Source: Ampullaceana balthica (taxonomy: Eukaryota > Mollusca > Gastropoda > Lymnaeidae). From it: a stretch of DNA of 64,000 nt. A program made the position numbers and the translations under genes. The notes below the pieces were generated by a model. That model was given only the letters and a program-made list of their open reading frames with translations. It ran no database searches and was not told the origin of the DNA. Positions 1 to 12,507 of the stretch are shown here, piece after piece. The DNA lies in contig CALYLW010000058.1 in the NCBI GenBank assembly GCA_944989445.1, positions 1,558,001 to 1,622,000 on the forward strand, read 5' to 3'. Every line of letters starts with the position of its first letter. The stretch's first letter is position 1.

Positions 1-2482
1 ACCTTTTGGGGTCCATGCACCCCTTCAGATGCCCAAAAAAGTTCACGCACCCCCTCGTGAAACTTGCAGAAAATGCATAATAAACTATGTTTATTTTAGG
101 AACACAACAGTTTTGACCATAGGCAACAGGAAATTTAGTGAGAGATCTGCTGCTTCTTATGATCAATCATCGATTTAAATCTGGGGACTGTTTTGGACAA
201 AGCAACTCTCTTGTCATCCTCTGCATTCAACTTGTTCCTTTCCTTGGTTTTAATCGTCAAAGGTGTGGAGAATCCAGCTTCACAGAGATAGGTTGTGGCA
301 AATGGAAGGAGAGTCAGTACTGCCCTCTTGGCTAGTTGTGGGTAGGAATCTAGCTGGGCGCACACTAAAATTCAATCAAGGTATTGAAACTGAAGGCACT
401 CCTCAGTATTTCTCAAATCAATCAGGTCATCTTTAGCAAAGTCACTGTCATCAATATTGTCCAAGTCACAGATAAAAGGATTGCGAATCCAAAGATCTTT
501 CCTAGCAATGTCTTGACAGAAATACCCATCAAAGGACCTTTGCAATGTTGAAAGGTGCTCTGAAATTTCCCCTTTGATGTTGTCAGGCAGTGATCCTTCA
601 GTGCTTCCTTCTGCACCCGATATTACAACTTCACCCAAGAGTGGAAAGTTGGCCAAGTTTGACTTTTCTAGTTGTCTTTGGAATAGTGGCACTTTGTTAA
701 GAAAGGCTTGCAATTTCTCAGTAGCATCCATTACATTCACAGCAGGCCCTTGGAGAGACGTGTTAAACTCATTCAAGATGGTGAAGATGTCAGCCAGGTA
801 TGCCAAGTAATGAATGAACCTTTGACAGTCAAACTTGTCAGCAAGGTCACTCTCTTTTTCTTGCAAGAAAATGGCAAGCTCCACTCTCAGTTCTACTAAC
901 CGTGAAAGTATCCGTCCACTGGACAACCAGTGCACCTCAGTGTGTTAGAGCAGAACTTCATGCTCAGAGCCCACCTCCTGACAGAACAACTTGAAGAGGC
1001 GGTGGTTCAAGGCATGTGAGTGGATAAAATTTACAACTTGGACTGCAGTAAAAAGAACTGACTTCAAGGTTGGAGGTAGAGTTTTGCATGCCAGTGCCTG
1101 ACGATGAAGAATACAGTGTGTAGTGACAATATCTGGACTTCTTTCTTTACCAGTGCTGAAAATCCTGACTTATTACCGAGCATGGAGGGAGCACCACCTG
1201 TGCAAATTGAAGAAATTCTTGAAGTCCAGTCAAACTGGTTTTCAATGAAGAATGTCCTGACTAGCTGCAGCACATCAGCAGCTTTGGTAGTAGCTAGGAG
1301 TGGCTTACAAAAGAGAAATTCTTCCTTCAGCAATCCACCGATAACATATCTCAGAAATACAAGAATCTGACTGCATTGTGCTACATCAATGGATTCTTCC
1401 AGCTTCATGCTAAATGGAAAAGGACTGCTTCTCATCTTCCACAAGACTTGATCCAGAATGTCTTCAGCCATGTCACTAATCCTGGAATGAATAGTGTCAT
1501 TGGACAAAGGAACTTTCTCAACCTGCTTCCTCTGCTGGTGACCACACATCAGTTCCACCATCTCCAGAGCACACGACTTCACCAAAGGTCTCCAATAGTG
1601 TGGGGCTTCTTGTTCTTTGCAATAAGATATGCAACCTTGAATGATGCCTCCAGTGCAGATTTCTGTGACAAAGAAAATTCAAGGTTGGGCAAGGTACCTG
1701 AGGTCAAGAAGCGAGCTCTCTTCTGCTTGAAGACCTCAACACTGTCCTTAGAATTGGATGGATGGACTTTCTCCAAGTGCCCTCGTAGTCTAACAGGCTT
1801 CATGTTGTCATTGCACAGGATTTTTCCACAGTGGAAGTACTGAGGCTTTTGTGTTCCATCTCTCTCTTTCTTTTTTATTATAAATTATTTATTAACGATT
1901 TTGAGGGGGTGATTACAATCGGAAAGTCGTATCAGTCACAGGCAAATTTTTAACTGACGAAGTTGATGTTTTTAATGACCGGAATTGGATGCTCAACTCA
2001 AGATTTTAGTTTCAATGACGAATAATGGCGTACAATTAACGTTTTAAAGACCTTTGCAGCGTACAGAGCAATAAAAGTGAAGGGGAAAAAAATCCCAAAG
2101 TTTACATCCGCTCAAAACAGTTAGAGGGTCACCGGAAGAGATATATCTGACGTATTTGATGACAAAATTAAATTATTTTTAGAAAACTGTGACGTAAAAC
2201 ACGAAATTCCGAGCAACACGTAGAGCGAACCGATCATTTTGCGAAAGTTTTTCCGTCAATTTTCGACATGCGCAAAACGATGCGTGAACGAGTAAAAAAA
2301 AAGTTGTATATGGGCGCCCTTTAACGCGGCATGCCTTGCTTATTGTTTACATTCTCAGATTATCAGTTTTTCTTTATTTTTTTCCCTTCTTTTTTTTTCT
2401 TTTCTCTGAATGGTTCATGCACCCCCTGGAACCTGCTCATGCACCCCTTGGGGGTGCATGCACCACTGGTTAGGAACCCCTG
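1..2482 (-). mobile_element. hAT transposon, ZBED5-like, decayed
   Basis: The right end reads, on the minus strand, CAGGGGTTCCTAACCAGTGG, ending at 2482, which is typical of hAT termini. The region just inside repeats a 'ATGCACCCC' motif also found at 10-60, so the opposite terminus lies at or just outside the window edge. The interior holds the remains of a ZBED5-like transposase on the minus strand (see next entry). The stretch 1850-2410 between the coding remnant and the end has no other gene. Superfamily assignment is firm; exact left boundary is not visible. Confidence 0.85.
135..1850 (-). pseudogene. ZBED5-like hAT transposase pseudogene
   Basis: Four minus-strand open pieces together cover a hAT transposase of the ZBED5/SCAND3-like group. 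Piece 1803-1579 is the end of the BED finger (LRGHLEKVHP) followed by the family phrase KPHTIGDLW. Piece 1585-1064 is the N-terminal catalytic part. Piece 935-372 is the middle, and 365-135 is the hATC dimerisation end (LPFATTYLCEAGFS, then KTKERNKLN). Frameshifts and stops separate the pieces. The usual LDESTDV reads LEESIDV and the usual CTDGAP reads CTGGAP, so two expected catalytic aspartates are lost. It is not functional. Some ZBED5-like genes are domesticated in vertebrates, but the breaks here argue against that. Confidence 0.85.
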
Positions 2483-3449
2483 CATTATAGTCTTCTTCTT
2501 CATTTTCCAAACCGTGGTGAGCAAATAATCTCTCATCGAAGGCATTCCTTTTGATTTTACTAATTGCTCTAATGACAAAATGTAGCTATCCATGCAAACT
2601 TTCACTAAGATTTTTTGGAATATTTTATGTTGATGAATGACTCAATTTACTGAAAATACATTTGGTACAGCATGTTTTAAGTATGCCAGAAATTCAAGTG
2701 TAATGCTTTAACTTCAAACCTTTTTTTAAAAATTCGGTAAATAACGTTTCACGTTTCGTATCTGTTTCCAAACATTTAGGCATACTTCAAATATTCATTA
2801 ACACCATATTGTCGGCATTGTTTCTTCGGCTCACTCAGTTCTGGAATTACCTGCGTGTTAAACAAGCTATAACTTATGGGCCTCTGCCTTCTTGGGGGCC
2901 CCCGGAAGTTTGTTTTCATATTTGTCACTAGAATTCAAAAGGTCCTTAAAAAGCTTAGGGCCCCATCAAGTCTAAATCCAGCCTTGGGCTCACTCATTCT
3001 CTTATCTGTTGTAACAGACCACTGTTAAGAATTATTAACGTTTTCAATGGAATGCTACAGTAAAGCCCTATTAAAAACATTTGATGATAGGATACAATTT
3101 AGATAACTATAACTTCCCGACATATCGAATAATACACAACCTTGCAACACTCGTAGATTCAAGTTAAAATCGTGTATATTTCTACTTATAGTTATAGGGA
3201 ATTCGGCATTTCATCTGCATCAAGCTTGACATTTCAACAAACCAAGTATTTTGATTGGTTATAGATGTGGGAATTACAGTAGTTCTAAAACTATTTTTTA
3301 CGTAAAACAACATTGTATCCATGAAGGATAGCACCTAAGATGGTATTTAATTAGTAGAAAAGGCATTCACATACTATTTTATTTATTATTATTTATTTTA
3401 ATTTCAATAATAATAAAAAAAATTAATGAGTTTCATTATTTGATTTTTA
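2483..3449. other. AT-rich intergenic stretch, no gene seen
   Basis: No coding potential. Around 2881-2992 there is a short GC-richer patch containing GGGGGCCCCCGG and 'CTAAATCCAGCC', resembling a decayed transposon end, but no partner or target duplication can be paired with it. Confidence 0.5.
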
Positions 3450-3571
3450 AACCTTCCGCGGACCCCTTGACGTTGTTCAGGGACCCCCAAATCAATTTTT
3501 ATTTTCCACGGACCCCCTGAAAGGTCCCGCGGACCCCTGGGGGTCCGTACGGACCACTTTGGGAACCACTG
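3450..3571 (-). mobile_element. Solo hAT-like terminus
   Basis: The minus strand from 3571 begins CAGTGGTTCCCAAAGTGG and continues into GGACCCC repeats, a typical hAT MITE terminus. No matching left end is visible upstream, so this is either a solo end or a heavily decayed copy. Confidence 0.6.
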
Positions 3572-4115
3572 ATCTACATAAAGGATTTAGTCAAAAACTT
3601 GTTTTTTTTACGTTTTTTTTTAAAATTTCTTTTCTAAGTGCATCCCACCTATGTTTAAAGCTTGAAAGGAATTAAATTTAAGCTAGTAAGTATTTTAAAA
3701 AAATGCAATAGATTCCCATACAATATCGTTTTTTTCCTTTCTTTGTCACTGATTTAATATTTTCAGTAGAATGGAAGTTGGGAATTATCATTGTTTAATA
3801 TGTTGTTTCTAAATAAATTACAGTATTGGCGGAGTGTTGTTAATAAAAACAATTTGGTTTGGGGTCACAGAAGAAATTCATACAGAAAAATCAATGGGAA
3901 AAAATGAACAGAAAAAGAAAACAAAATATCATCATGTAAAAGTTAGTGTCAGTATACGCATAATAAAGTGTGTATGTCAACATAGACCCAAATGTTTATT
4001 GAATTAACAAAACGGTTGAGACTAATAGAAATTCAGCGGCATCATGTTTGAAATTTTTCTTGCTGAGTGTTAGACATTTTACATTTTTATACACCGTTTG
4101 TTAGCTTGTCTATGT

Positions 4116-4470
4116 TTGTTTGTTTCTGGTGTAATCGTGTATTTCTTCAGGTTATTGTTTCTGATATAATCGTGCATTTCTTCAGGTTATTGTTTCTGAT
4201 ATAATCGTGCATTTCTTCAGGTTATTGTCTCTGGTGTAATCGTGGATTTCTTCAGGTTATTGTTTCTGGCGTAATCGTGCATTTCTTCAGTTTATTGTTT
4301 CTGGTGTAATCGTGCATTTCTTCAGGTTATTGTTTCTAGTGTAATCGTGGATTTCTTCAGGTTATTGTTTCTAGTGTAATCGTGGATTTCTTCAGGTTAT
4401 TGTTTCTGGCGTAATCGTGGATTTCTTCAGGTTATTGTCTCTGGTATAATCGTGCATTTCTTCAGGTTAT
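4116..4470. repeat. 35-bp minisatellite, about 10 copies
   Basis: Unit includes GTTATTGTTTCTGGTGTAAT followed by CGTGCATTTCTTCAG, 35 bp, with copies starting at 4151, 4186, 4221 and so on to 4466. Copies differ mainly at GTG/ATA and at CGTGC/CGTGG. Confidence 0.95.
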
Positions 4471-5617
4471 TTTTTTTTCCTGTGACACTTCCTGACAAAA
4501 AGTTTGACTATTTTTCAGAATTTTTTTTTATTGAGATCATTTCCCTCTCACTTAAAAAGGCACATGATAAGGCAAAATATTATTTGAAGCGATTTTGGTT
4601 TCTTTCGGCAGGCGCCGAGTTTAGTTTATTGTTATTCAACATCTATCAAATTTTCGTCTTTTTGGCTTTTGAATAATACGGTAACTGGTTTGATTTATGC
4701 TGATCTCAGACACATCACACAAAAATATATTTTACAATAAACTGAAGTTGCTGCATGGGGATAATGTTAATGTAACAAAAAGATTTTGTTTAAATCTTTT
4801 TTTAAAATGAAGGGGCCCGCAAGCCATTTGGATTTGCCAGCCTCTCTCCAAGGACCTCTGATACATGAATAAATGTATATTAATACCATTTGTTTATTCC
4901 ATAGATGTTTAACCGGTTAGTTCCGTTTTCACCAATCTCTAGCCCTAGCCCTATCATTAAGAATTAAAACGATCAAAGAAGATTGCTCATATTTATATAT
5001 ACAATATTTAAAATCTTGTAAAATGATATTATCCTAATTTTTAAAGCTTAAGAAATGTTGTTCAAATTATTATCTTCCAAAAATACCATTATGGACCACC
5101 AGCTCCAAACAAAATCAAATGAGAGGATCTAATCTAGACGAAAATAAAATTAATTTGTGAAATATCCATTTATATTTTATATTTTATATGCTTATAAATG
5201 GGTTTTCTCCCTGAATATGTGTGAATATGCTTGATAATGAAACGTGTCAATTTCGCAATTTCTCTCCGTGCTATCTGTGTGTAATCAAAGACTGAGCCAC
5301 CCAAATCCCCATTCCAAGTCTTTACATTCACATCAGCGGTCAATCACCAAATGCATTCTAGTCAGGTATCTACACAGGTGTGACTGGACTACTGAATCTG
5401 TAGATTAGGTACTTGAATCAAACTTGTATAAGACAGGTGTCGTAAAGCGTGGCTCCGTACCATATGTAGACTGAACATATTTTATATCATAATTTGTTCG
5501 ACAGTTATCTCACTATAGGTGCTTATTTTAATGTCTTCTAAAAATAGAACTGAATATTGATTTAAGTTTTTTTTTCTTGTTTTTTTTTCTTCAGCGGCTT
5601 TTGTCAAGCTGAGTCAG
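4471..5617. other. Intergenic, no gene seen
   Basis: AT-rich sequence with poly-T runs. The small open frame at 4452-4676 starts inside the minisatellite and shows no recognisable motif. I see nothing that supports a gene. Confidence 0.5.
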
Positions 5618-5664
5618 GGGTTGCCAGATGTCCGGTTTTGTACCGGACAGCCATCTGGCAATCC
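5618..5664. repeat. 47-bp foldback sequence
   Basis: Short imperfect palindrome: GGTTGCCAGATGTCCGGT pairs with ACCGGACAGCCATCTGGCAA around a 4-nt centre. Probably a minimal MITE or two abutting transposon ends. Confidence 0.7.
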
Positions 5665-5768
5665 TAATCGAGTCTAAGATCAAAAGTTTGGCTTTAAGAA
5701 AGACGAAATGAGTTCAACAGCCGCACTCACCACCCCCAACAACGGTGCTAATCTTCAAGTGTAAAAAT

Positions 5769-6567
5769 TAGGGCTGTTATTGATTAATCTAAAATTAATC
5801 GTTAACTTTTGAAAAATTAACGATTAAGTAATCGTTAATTTCGATTAAAGCCAAAAATTGAAATGTATGGTGTCATAAGTAACATTTATTGAACGTACTT
5901 GTCGAAAATCGAAATAACACTGGAATGTCTTCTTTACATGACATCTTATAACCAACAACGCAAACAGACAGGTGTATTGACATTATTTGGTTCAGAGCGG
6001 GTCTTATTGACAATATAACAAGTCGAGCTGAAAAATCGTTCACATAGTTTTAGATTGTCTCAACTGAAGTTTCTTATACTGTAGTGGATGTTTGGTTTGC
6101 AGGTGATATGTAAACGAAGTGTTAGAACCATGGTAGCAATGTTCCCTTTAAGCAGCGCCACTGCGCAGATATTTGACCGACGCCACGCAGGAGTTCAGAA
6201 TCACCGCACAGCAAATTTTGTAAAATATTGCACACAAAAAATGGACGTTGTGCAACTTTGCACACTAGTTTTTTTTTAACTTTGCACACGGACCAACGAA
6301 GATTAGACTTATGGTGGGCAAACGATTTCTGTCAATGGACACAATAAACTTTATCTACATTTTGAACATTCATGTCAGTCAATAGTTTAAAACCAAAATG
6401 TTCGTTTAATCGTCCGGAAATTAGTTTATATTTATCGGCCTAAATATTTTGCTTTTTGACTTCCAGTACATTTATAAGAGGTGGGTCGATTAATCGTTAA
6501 AAAAATTTAATCGTTAAAAATTTCTAACGATTAATCGAGAAATTAATCGTTAATTTCCGCAGCCCTA
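5769..6567. mobile_element. Non-autonomous hAT element, perfect 8-bp TSD
   Basis: Left end TAGGGCTG and right end CAGCCCTA are terminal inverted repeats, each followed inward by AATTAATCGTTAA-rich subterminal repeats. The 8 bases before (5761-5768) and after (6568-6575) are both GTAAAAAT, a perfect target-site duplication of hAT length. The 799-bp interior has no intact ORF. A segment near 6139 (ATGTTCCCTTTAAGCAGCG) may be a second nested transposon end. Confidence 0.92.
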
Positions 6568-6610
6568 GTAAAAATACAACATCAAACAATCTCATCAATA
6601 TAAATAAATA

Positions 6611-6790
6611 CAGTCGGACCTCGCTAAGTCGAACTCAAACTCAAAGGGACCCGAAAAAAAAATTGACTTACGGAGTTTTCGAGTTATGGAAAATGGCGTA
6701 ATAGGCGCATACTTTGACTGGGACCTAACAATTAATTCGATATAGAGAGGTTTTCGACTTAGGGAAGTTCGACTTAGTGAGGCCCGTCTG
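6611..6790. mobile_element. Tigger/pogo-type MITE, TA target site
   Basis: Ends CAGTCGGACCTCGCTAAGTC and GACTTAGTGAGGCCCGTCTG are inverted repeats flanked by TA on both sides (6609-6610, 6791-6792). The 180-bp size and lack of ORF mark it as non-autonomous. The CAGTSGGACCTC terminus is characteristic of pogo/Tigger elements. Confidence 0.88.
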
Positions 6791-6792
6791 TA

Positions 6793-7689
6793 TTTCATAA
6801 CATATAACAAAACAAACAGATAAAGGCCAACATTATACTTGACTGTCACCCTCAATGGTCCAGGGAAATAACAGAGGTGGTACATAATAGTAAAGTGGTA
6901 TAACAAAAGTTGGACAGCATAGCCAGGGTGATTGAACCAAAGTTAGGCAGGGTCAGGTTGGTATTTGTGAGAGCTAGCAGACAGCCAGCAATAATAAATA
7001 CGATCAGTAATCACCTCCCTCTTGACATATCGATTGGTCGATCAGTCCTGAAATCAATAACAGCCCAGTGCCAATAGTCGCCGTGTTTCCTTTGCCTATG
7101 CTATCACTAAACTGGCTCTGTGCCTAAACAAGAACACCCCTATATGTCTACCTACAGCGCTGTACAAAGGGGGGGGGCATTGCACCGAGTGGTCGTCGTA
7201 CATTTAAACCCGGGCAGCTTATCCCTGACACAATGGAGCAGACCCCGGTGTGGCATTTAAAGTTCTGAGCTCCACTGCAAGCTTTGGTCATGTTCGACGT
7301 TTTAACAGACATACACCTGAAGTTAATTCGTGGAATAACATAAGGCATTAGTGAGGGAGATTTTTAGTCTAACATCGGAGAAATAAAAGGTAGGTGTTTA
7401 CATTTGAGGCACTCTGTCAAGTGAGTGAAAGCACATTATCTGTAACTAACCTTTCACAAGATTGAAGCGTGGATTGATAATTATAGAGGATTTTAAAAAT
7501 TCAGATCAGCACGAATCTTCAATCAATGTCATATCAAACTTTTAGTTACGAGTGAGACCGACATAGGGATGGAGGATGGCTTTACTGAAAACATAGAATC
7601 AACCTGTGAGTTAAAGATGCACAAAATGCTTACCTAAGATATATTTAATAGATAAATGTTGCTTGCTTTCTTTTCTACCATTACACATA
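6793..7689. other. Intergenic, no gene seen
   Basis: Contains a poly-G run near 7171 and several low-complexity segments. No convincing coding region or structural RNA. Confidence 0.45.
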
Positions 7690-7955
7690 CGTGGTATTCA
7701 AACAACCAAGTCCTTCAAGACTGCACTTAAGACACATCTTTTCAAAATTTATTTTTAAAATTGATGAAACAACATTTCTTGTAAATGATTAACGTAGCTT
7801 ATGTATAATGTATTGTAATTTTGTGTGTTTGTTGTGATATGAAAGTTAATTTAATACTTATAAGTATGTTATTTCTTTCATGTAAAGCACTGTGAGCCCA
7901 GTTCCTTACTGGGATACAGCGCTATATAAATAATCAATTTATTATTATTATTAAA
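7690..7955 (+). mobile_element. LINE 3' end (L2/CR1-like), with ATT tail
   Basis: The sequence near 7711-7755 translates as SFKTALKTHLF, matching the usual C-terminal end of L2/CR1-like ORF2 proteins. The 3' UTR follows, with AAAGCACTGTGAGCCCAG and GCGCTATATAAATAAT, ending in an (ATT)n microsatellite. This tail is widespread in invertebrate LINEs. It is a 5'-truncated dead copy. Confidence 0.75.
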
Positions 7956-8639
7956 TTGTATTTTAAATGGTCAAATGACCTTAGAGAGATCTCTGTATGG
8001 CGACCCTTGCTGGACAGAGTTTTTAAATGAGATTTAAGTTAATGTGTTGACTCAGCTAAACTTGTTAACTCTCTCTTGTTTGCTAAGAGTTAAATGACGT
8101 CAAATGAACTTTACAGTCTTCGACTGTTGGAAATGTCAAACTCGCCGCTGTGGCCCTTTAGCGAAACACTTTCCATTTCAAAGTACCGACTCTCGGATTA
8201 GATGATAATCTTTTAAATCTTACCGAGAGAAGAGCTCTGACTGGGTCACGTGACAAGTTTGGCTGATTAGTATGACCTGGGTGGGGGTTGTTTAAGAAGT
8301 AACGTATAGCACCTTTCCTTATGTAATGAAAAGAAAATGTCTGAAGATCAGAGCCATCCGCGTTAACAGCATATCGAGCTCCGTGTTACTTTTTTGTGTG
8401 CCGATTCTCACTAACATCAATAAAATATTCTTATCGTTAATCTTAATTCCAGCCCCCCCCCTTTTTCCAATCCAAAAAAAATAGTAAAAAATCCCCCCAT
8501 CTTCCCATCACAGAAAATTGAGATACGTTTGATTCGACCTTAAGATGTCACGTGACAAGGGTAAGCTACAAGTCACTAGTCGGATTTTATTTAGCGATTC
8601 ATTACAATTAAAATACTTTCTTATCAATTTATAACATCA
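7956..8639. other. Intergenic, no gene seen
   Basis: Moderate-complexity sequence with a poly-C run near 8452. No open frame with recognisable homology. It could include untranslated host sequence, but I cannot support a call. Confidence 0.4.
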
Positions 8640-8843
8640 TAAGTATCGACAACTTTAGGACCATTAAAATGATGAAACGAGATGTTATGACAACTATAGG
8701 ACCATTAAATTGATGAGATGTTATGACAACTTTAGGACCATTAAATTGATGAGATGTTATGACAACTTTAGGGCCATTAAATTGATGAGATGTTATGACA
8801 ACTTTAGGACCATTAAATTGATGAGATGTTATGACAACTTTGG
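8640..8843. repeat. 36-bp minisatellite, left part of a split array
   Basis: Unit ACAACTTTAGGACCATTAAA plus TTGATGAGATGTTATG, 36 bp, about 5-6 copies. The array is cut at 8843 by a hAT element and resumes at 11543 in a related 41-bp form. Confidence 0.9.
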
Positions 8844-8963
8844 CATGGCCGTACGCAGCGGGGGTTCGTACGTTCGAACGAACCCCTTTTTGCGAATGTG
8901 TGCCCTTTTTTGTAAAAAATAGATATTGACATTATTGAGAGATTTGGGATCCCACTACAAAAT

Positions 8964-10274
8964 ATGAGGGGCCAGTGTTATGATGGCGCTGCATCTATGT
9001 CGGGCACTGTCTCAGAAGTTCAAGTGCGTATTCTGCGAGAGGCCCCTTTGGTAGTATACACACACTGCAGCAATCACGCTTTAACCCTAGTGATCACGCA
9101 TTCGTGCAGATTTCCCGATGTGCGTAATATGATTGACAAATTAAAAGAAACCTGCATGTTTTATTTAGCAACAGCCCAAAGCGCGAAGCCTTGTTGAAAA
9201 ACGTCATACAAACAAGTCTTTGACAGTGCTAAACGAAGGCACTTACAGATTTGTACAAAGCAAGATGGGCGGAGTGCCACGAAGCATACAAACACTTCTA
9301 TTAATCGTATGTTTACATGTTTCACACTCTTGAGATAATTTCACTGTCACGATCAAAACACAACGACCAAGGATTTGATCAAAGTTTGACTACAAATGGT
9401 GATTAGGACACGGACAGTAATTCTCAAGCAACGTCACTTCTTCATTCCTTGTGTAACTTCACATTTATTGTGACGTTTGTTGTATCGTACAAACTGTTAT
9501 CTAGGCTGCAAGGAATAACAGTCCAACTTCAGAAATAAGCGATTGACATAATTCAGGCTACGTCACTTATCGAAAACGTTAAGCAAGAGTTTAGAGAGAT
9601 TAGAACAATTGTAGATTCTTATTTCCAAAACACTTATGATCATATCATTATCATGGTGCAGTCTGTAGGAGCTGAAGCTTCAATGCCCAGAATTGCTAAG
9701 CAGCAAATCTACCGAAGCAATTTGTGCGTAGAAACGCCAATGCAACATTATCTGCGGAACTTAATTAAACCATTTCTGGAGCACATCATTGCTGAACTAG
9801 ATATGCGGTTCTCTGGCTTAACCAGGACATCCTCACAACTGTTAGCTCTTGTGCCAAGTGCTGCTAGAAATTGTATGTATGAAGATGTGAAAGGCGATGT
9901 GGATTTATATGAGCAAGATCTGCCTTCACCAGAAGTTCTGCCCGAAGTGTTTACCGGGTAGAACTTGGGGTTCAGCCAATGGGAAGAGTCAAAGCTACCA
10001 AAAAAATTGCACGGAAGGTATAAAACATTGCAATGAATCGATGTATCCAAATATTTATTGCTTACTGAAAATCGCGTGTGTAATTCCTGTGACTTCCTTC
10101 GCGTGTGAGCGAAGGTTCAGTGCACTCCGACGTTTGCACAATTACATGAGATGTTCAAAGGTGCAGGAAAGACTTACCGAGCTTGCATTGATGCATCACT
10201 ACGCTTTAAATATCAACGAAAACATTGTTTTACAGATATTTGTTAACAAAAACCCAAGAAGGGTTTACATCTAA
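8964..10274 (+). pseudogene. hAT transposase pseudogene, ZMYM1-like
   Basis: Three broken open pieces. 8964-9197 carries RGQCYDGAASMSG and HCSNHALTLV, the central catalytic motif with its aspartate kept. 9653-9961 is the middle alpha-helical region. 9897-10274 is the hATC end, with LLKIACVIPVTSFACERRFS and ALRRLHNYMR. The N-terminal zinc-finger part is missing and frames do not join, so it is dead. The family resembles ZMYM1 and 52-kDa-repressor-like hAT proteins. Confidence 0.85.
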
Positions 10275-10591
10275 AATGTTCTAAAATAAACCTCATAGCA
10301 TCGTGGTCTTCCGCCTTATCATTTCTGTACCATAATGTAAGTAATTCAAATTCTTTAACGCTTGCAGATTTCATTATTAATAAGAAAAGAAATGAATGAT
10401 AGAGTACTTGCATTTTTAAATAAAATACTATTTTGGAAGCTTTTATTTAATTTTTTTAAATATATATATATATTTTGAAAACAAGGCAAAAAAGACGAGA
10501 AGTTTAATCAACGGCCTCAATAATTCATAGGTACAGAATTATTGATTAAACATTCTCATCCAAATTTGAATTCATAGCACCATATATTGTA

Positions 10592-11474
10592 GGTAGTCAA
10601 ACATCACATAACGATATTAATTCGTTCCAGAGCCTTAGATCTACTCGTTAAGCGAAACACTCGTTATACGAAAAAAGAATTCCCATACAAATCAGTGTAA
10701 AATACGATAATCCGTTCCATGCTGAAACAAATACTAATTTTTCAAAAAAATGTATTAACATTTATTCAAATAAAATTACTTATGAATTGTTAAAGATTGA
10801 AACAACTAGTATACAATTTAGATTTGAAACAAAAAACGTAAACAAAAATATGATTTTATGACAAATAATTATTGCTTTTCAACTAGAAAACTGTTAAAGA
10901 CATTTGTTTTTGCAGAGGCTTCAAAATTTGATGAAAATGTGTTGTAACCGTTTCGTAGACATTCTTGACACTTCATTTGAAGCATCCATCTCCTTAATTG
11001 TTCTTGAGAATAGTGCAGATCGTTGATGTTGGCCGAATGTAGTTGCGCGCTAGATTCGCAACCTTGTTTTCGATTTTCAATGTTTTTTCGTTTTATTACA
11101 ACAGTTCCCCCCCCCCTCTCTTATGGTTGTCTAATTGAGCTTTTTTCGAAGATAACTTATCATTTTATTAAACTTTGCACACACACAATTACAAATACTG
11201 TCTTAATACAAAATGTGTAAAATCGGTTGATCACACACGAAAAACAATACGCTAACAGACCGAGTGCTTAACACAGAATAATACATCAGGGCGGAAGTGC
11301 CGGCTCACTAATGAATTTTCAGGAAAAAGGGAGTTTCCCTTTCTGCGTCACTCGTTATGCGAATCTTCTCTCGTTAAAGGAGCAACTTTTTCCATAAAAA
11401 TGTTGCTCGTTATGCGAACATCTCGTTATGAGAGGGGCTCGTTATGAGAGTTGCTCGTTATGAGAGGTTTGTCT
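10592..11474 (-). mobile_element. Internally deleted Tigger/pogo element, nested
   Basis: Both ends carry repeated CTCGTTATGAGAGG / CTCGTTAAGCGAAAC motifs, the subterminal code of the Tigger copy at 35371-36243. The interior matches that copy in reverse orientation, for example the segment around 10945-11035 versus 35810-35910. It lies inside the hAT element, so it jumped later. Terminal bases are decayed and the exact TA duplication is uncertain. Confidence 0.8.
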
Positions 11475-11542
11475 TATCTTAACATGAAATGCCTTCACGA
11501 CAAGTTTGCGAACCCCCCTTAAAAAGTCTGGGTACGGCCTTG

Positions 11543-12207
11543 AATTTAGGACCATTAAATTGATGAGATGTTATGACAACTTTAGGACCATTAAATTGAT
11601 GACACGAGATGTAAGGACAACTTTAGGACCATTAAATTGATGACACGAGATTTAAGGACAACTTTAGGACCATTAAATTGATGACACGAGATGTAAGGAC
11701 AACTTTAGGACCATTAAATTGATGACACGAGATGTAAGGACAACTTTAGGACCATTAAATTGATGACATGAGATGTAAGGACAACTTTAGGACCATTAAA
11801 TTGATGACACGAGATGTAAGGACAACTTTAGGACCATTAAATTGATGACACGAGATGTAAGGACAAATTTAGGACCATTGAATTGATGACACGAGATGTA
11901 AGGACAACTTTAGGACCATTAAATTGATGACACGAGATGTAAGGACAACTTTAGGACCATTAAATTGATGACACGAGATGTAAGGACAACTTTAGGACCA
12001 TTAAATTGATGACACGAGATGTAAGGACAACTTTAGGACCATTGAATTGATGACACGAGATGTAAGGACAACTTTAGGACCATTAAATTGATGACACGAG
12101 ATGTAAGGACAACTTTAGGACCATTAAATTGATGACACGAGATGTAAGGACAACTTTAGGACCATTAAATTGATGACACGAGATGTAAGGACAACTTTAG
12201 GACCATT
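11543..12207. repeat. 41-bp minisatellite, right part of a split array
   Basis: Unit GGACAACTTTAGGACCATTA plus AATTGATGACACGAGATGTAA, 41 bp, about 16 copies with few substitutions. It continues the 36-bp array left of the hAT element; the two differ by the ACACG insertion and GTAAGG/GTTATG. Confidence 0.93.
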
Positions 12208-12436
12208 GAGCTAAGAGTACATTTCATCATTCCCATAAATCTTAACTAAACATTTTGGCCTTACAAATAAAAATGAGTTTTTCACTGACATAAACCTTTA
12301 ATTAAAAGCAACTTCTACTTCTACTGGCTTCGTTAGAAATATTAATTGATTATCTTCGCCAAATTTTTGCAGAGTACTGTCTAATTTTTTACGTTGTTAT
12401 TAAACATATTTATTTATAGAGTTGCTACCGTGTACG

Positions 12437-12457
12437 CAGAGCTTTACACCAGTTTGG
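12437..12457 (+). repeat. Left duplicate of MITE end flanking a LINE tail
   Basis: CAGAGCTTTACACCAGTTTGG is a copy of the MITE end seen at 12651, lacking CGTC. It sits directly before a LINE 3' tail, and the same sequence resumes after the tail, as expected for a target-site duplication. Confidence 0.6.
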
Positions 12458-12507
12458 TAGGACGCAATAATCTTCTGTATAGAAGGAGCGTCTGTAAACA
12501 GATAAGA
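12458..12507 (+). mobile_element. LINE 3'-UTR tail, severely 5'-truncated
   Basis: TAGGACGCAATAATCTTCTG, the hairpin CTTCTGTATAGAAG and CGTCTGTAAACAGATAAG are identical to the 3' end of the LINE at 22812-22860. Only about 50 bp of element is present, flanked by duplicates of the MITE end. Confidence 0.8.

Larger units (their letters stand above)
8844..11542 (+). mobile_element. hAT element (ZMYM-like), inserted in a minisatellite
   Basis: Ends CATGGCCGTACGCAG and CTGGGTACGGCCTTG are inverted repeats. Flanks AACTTTGG (8836-8843) and AATTTAGG (11543-11550) are a decayed 8-bp duplication of the minisatellite's AACTTTAGG. The interior carries transposase remnants on the plus strand and a nested Tigger at about 10592-11474. 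The whole 2.7-kb unit therefore interrupts a pre-existing tandem array. Confidence 0.88.
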
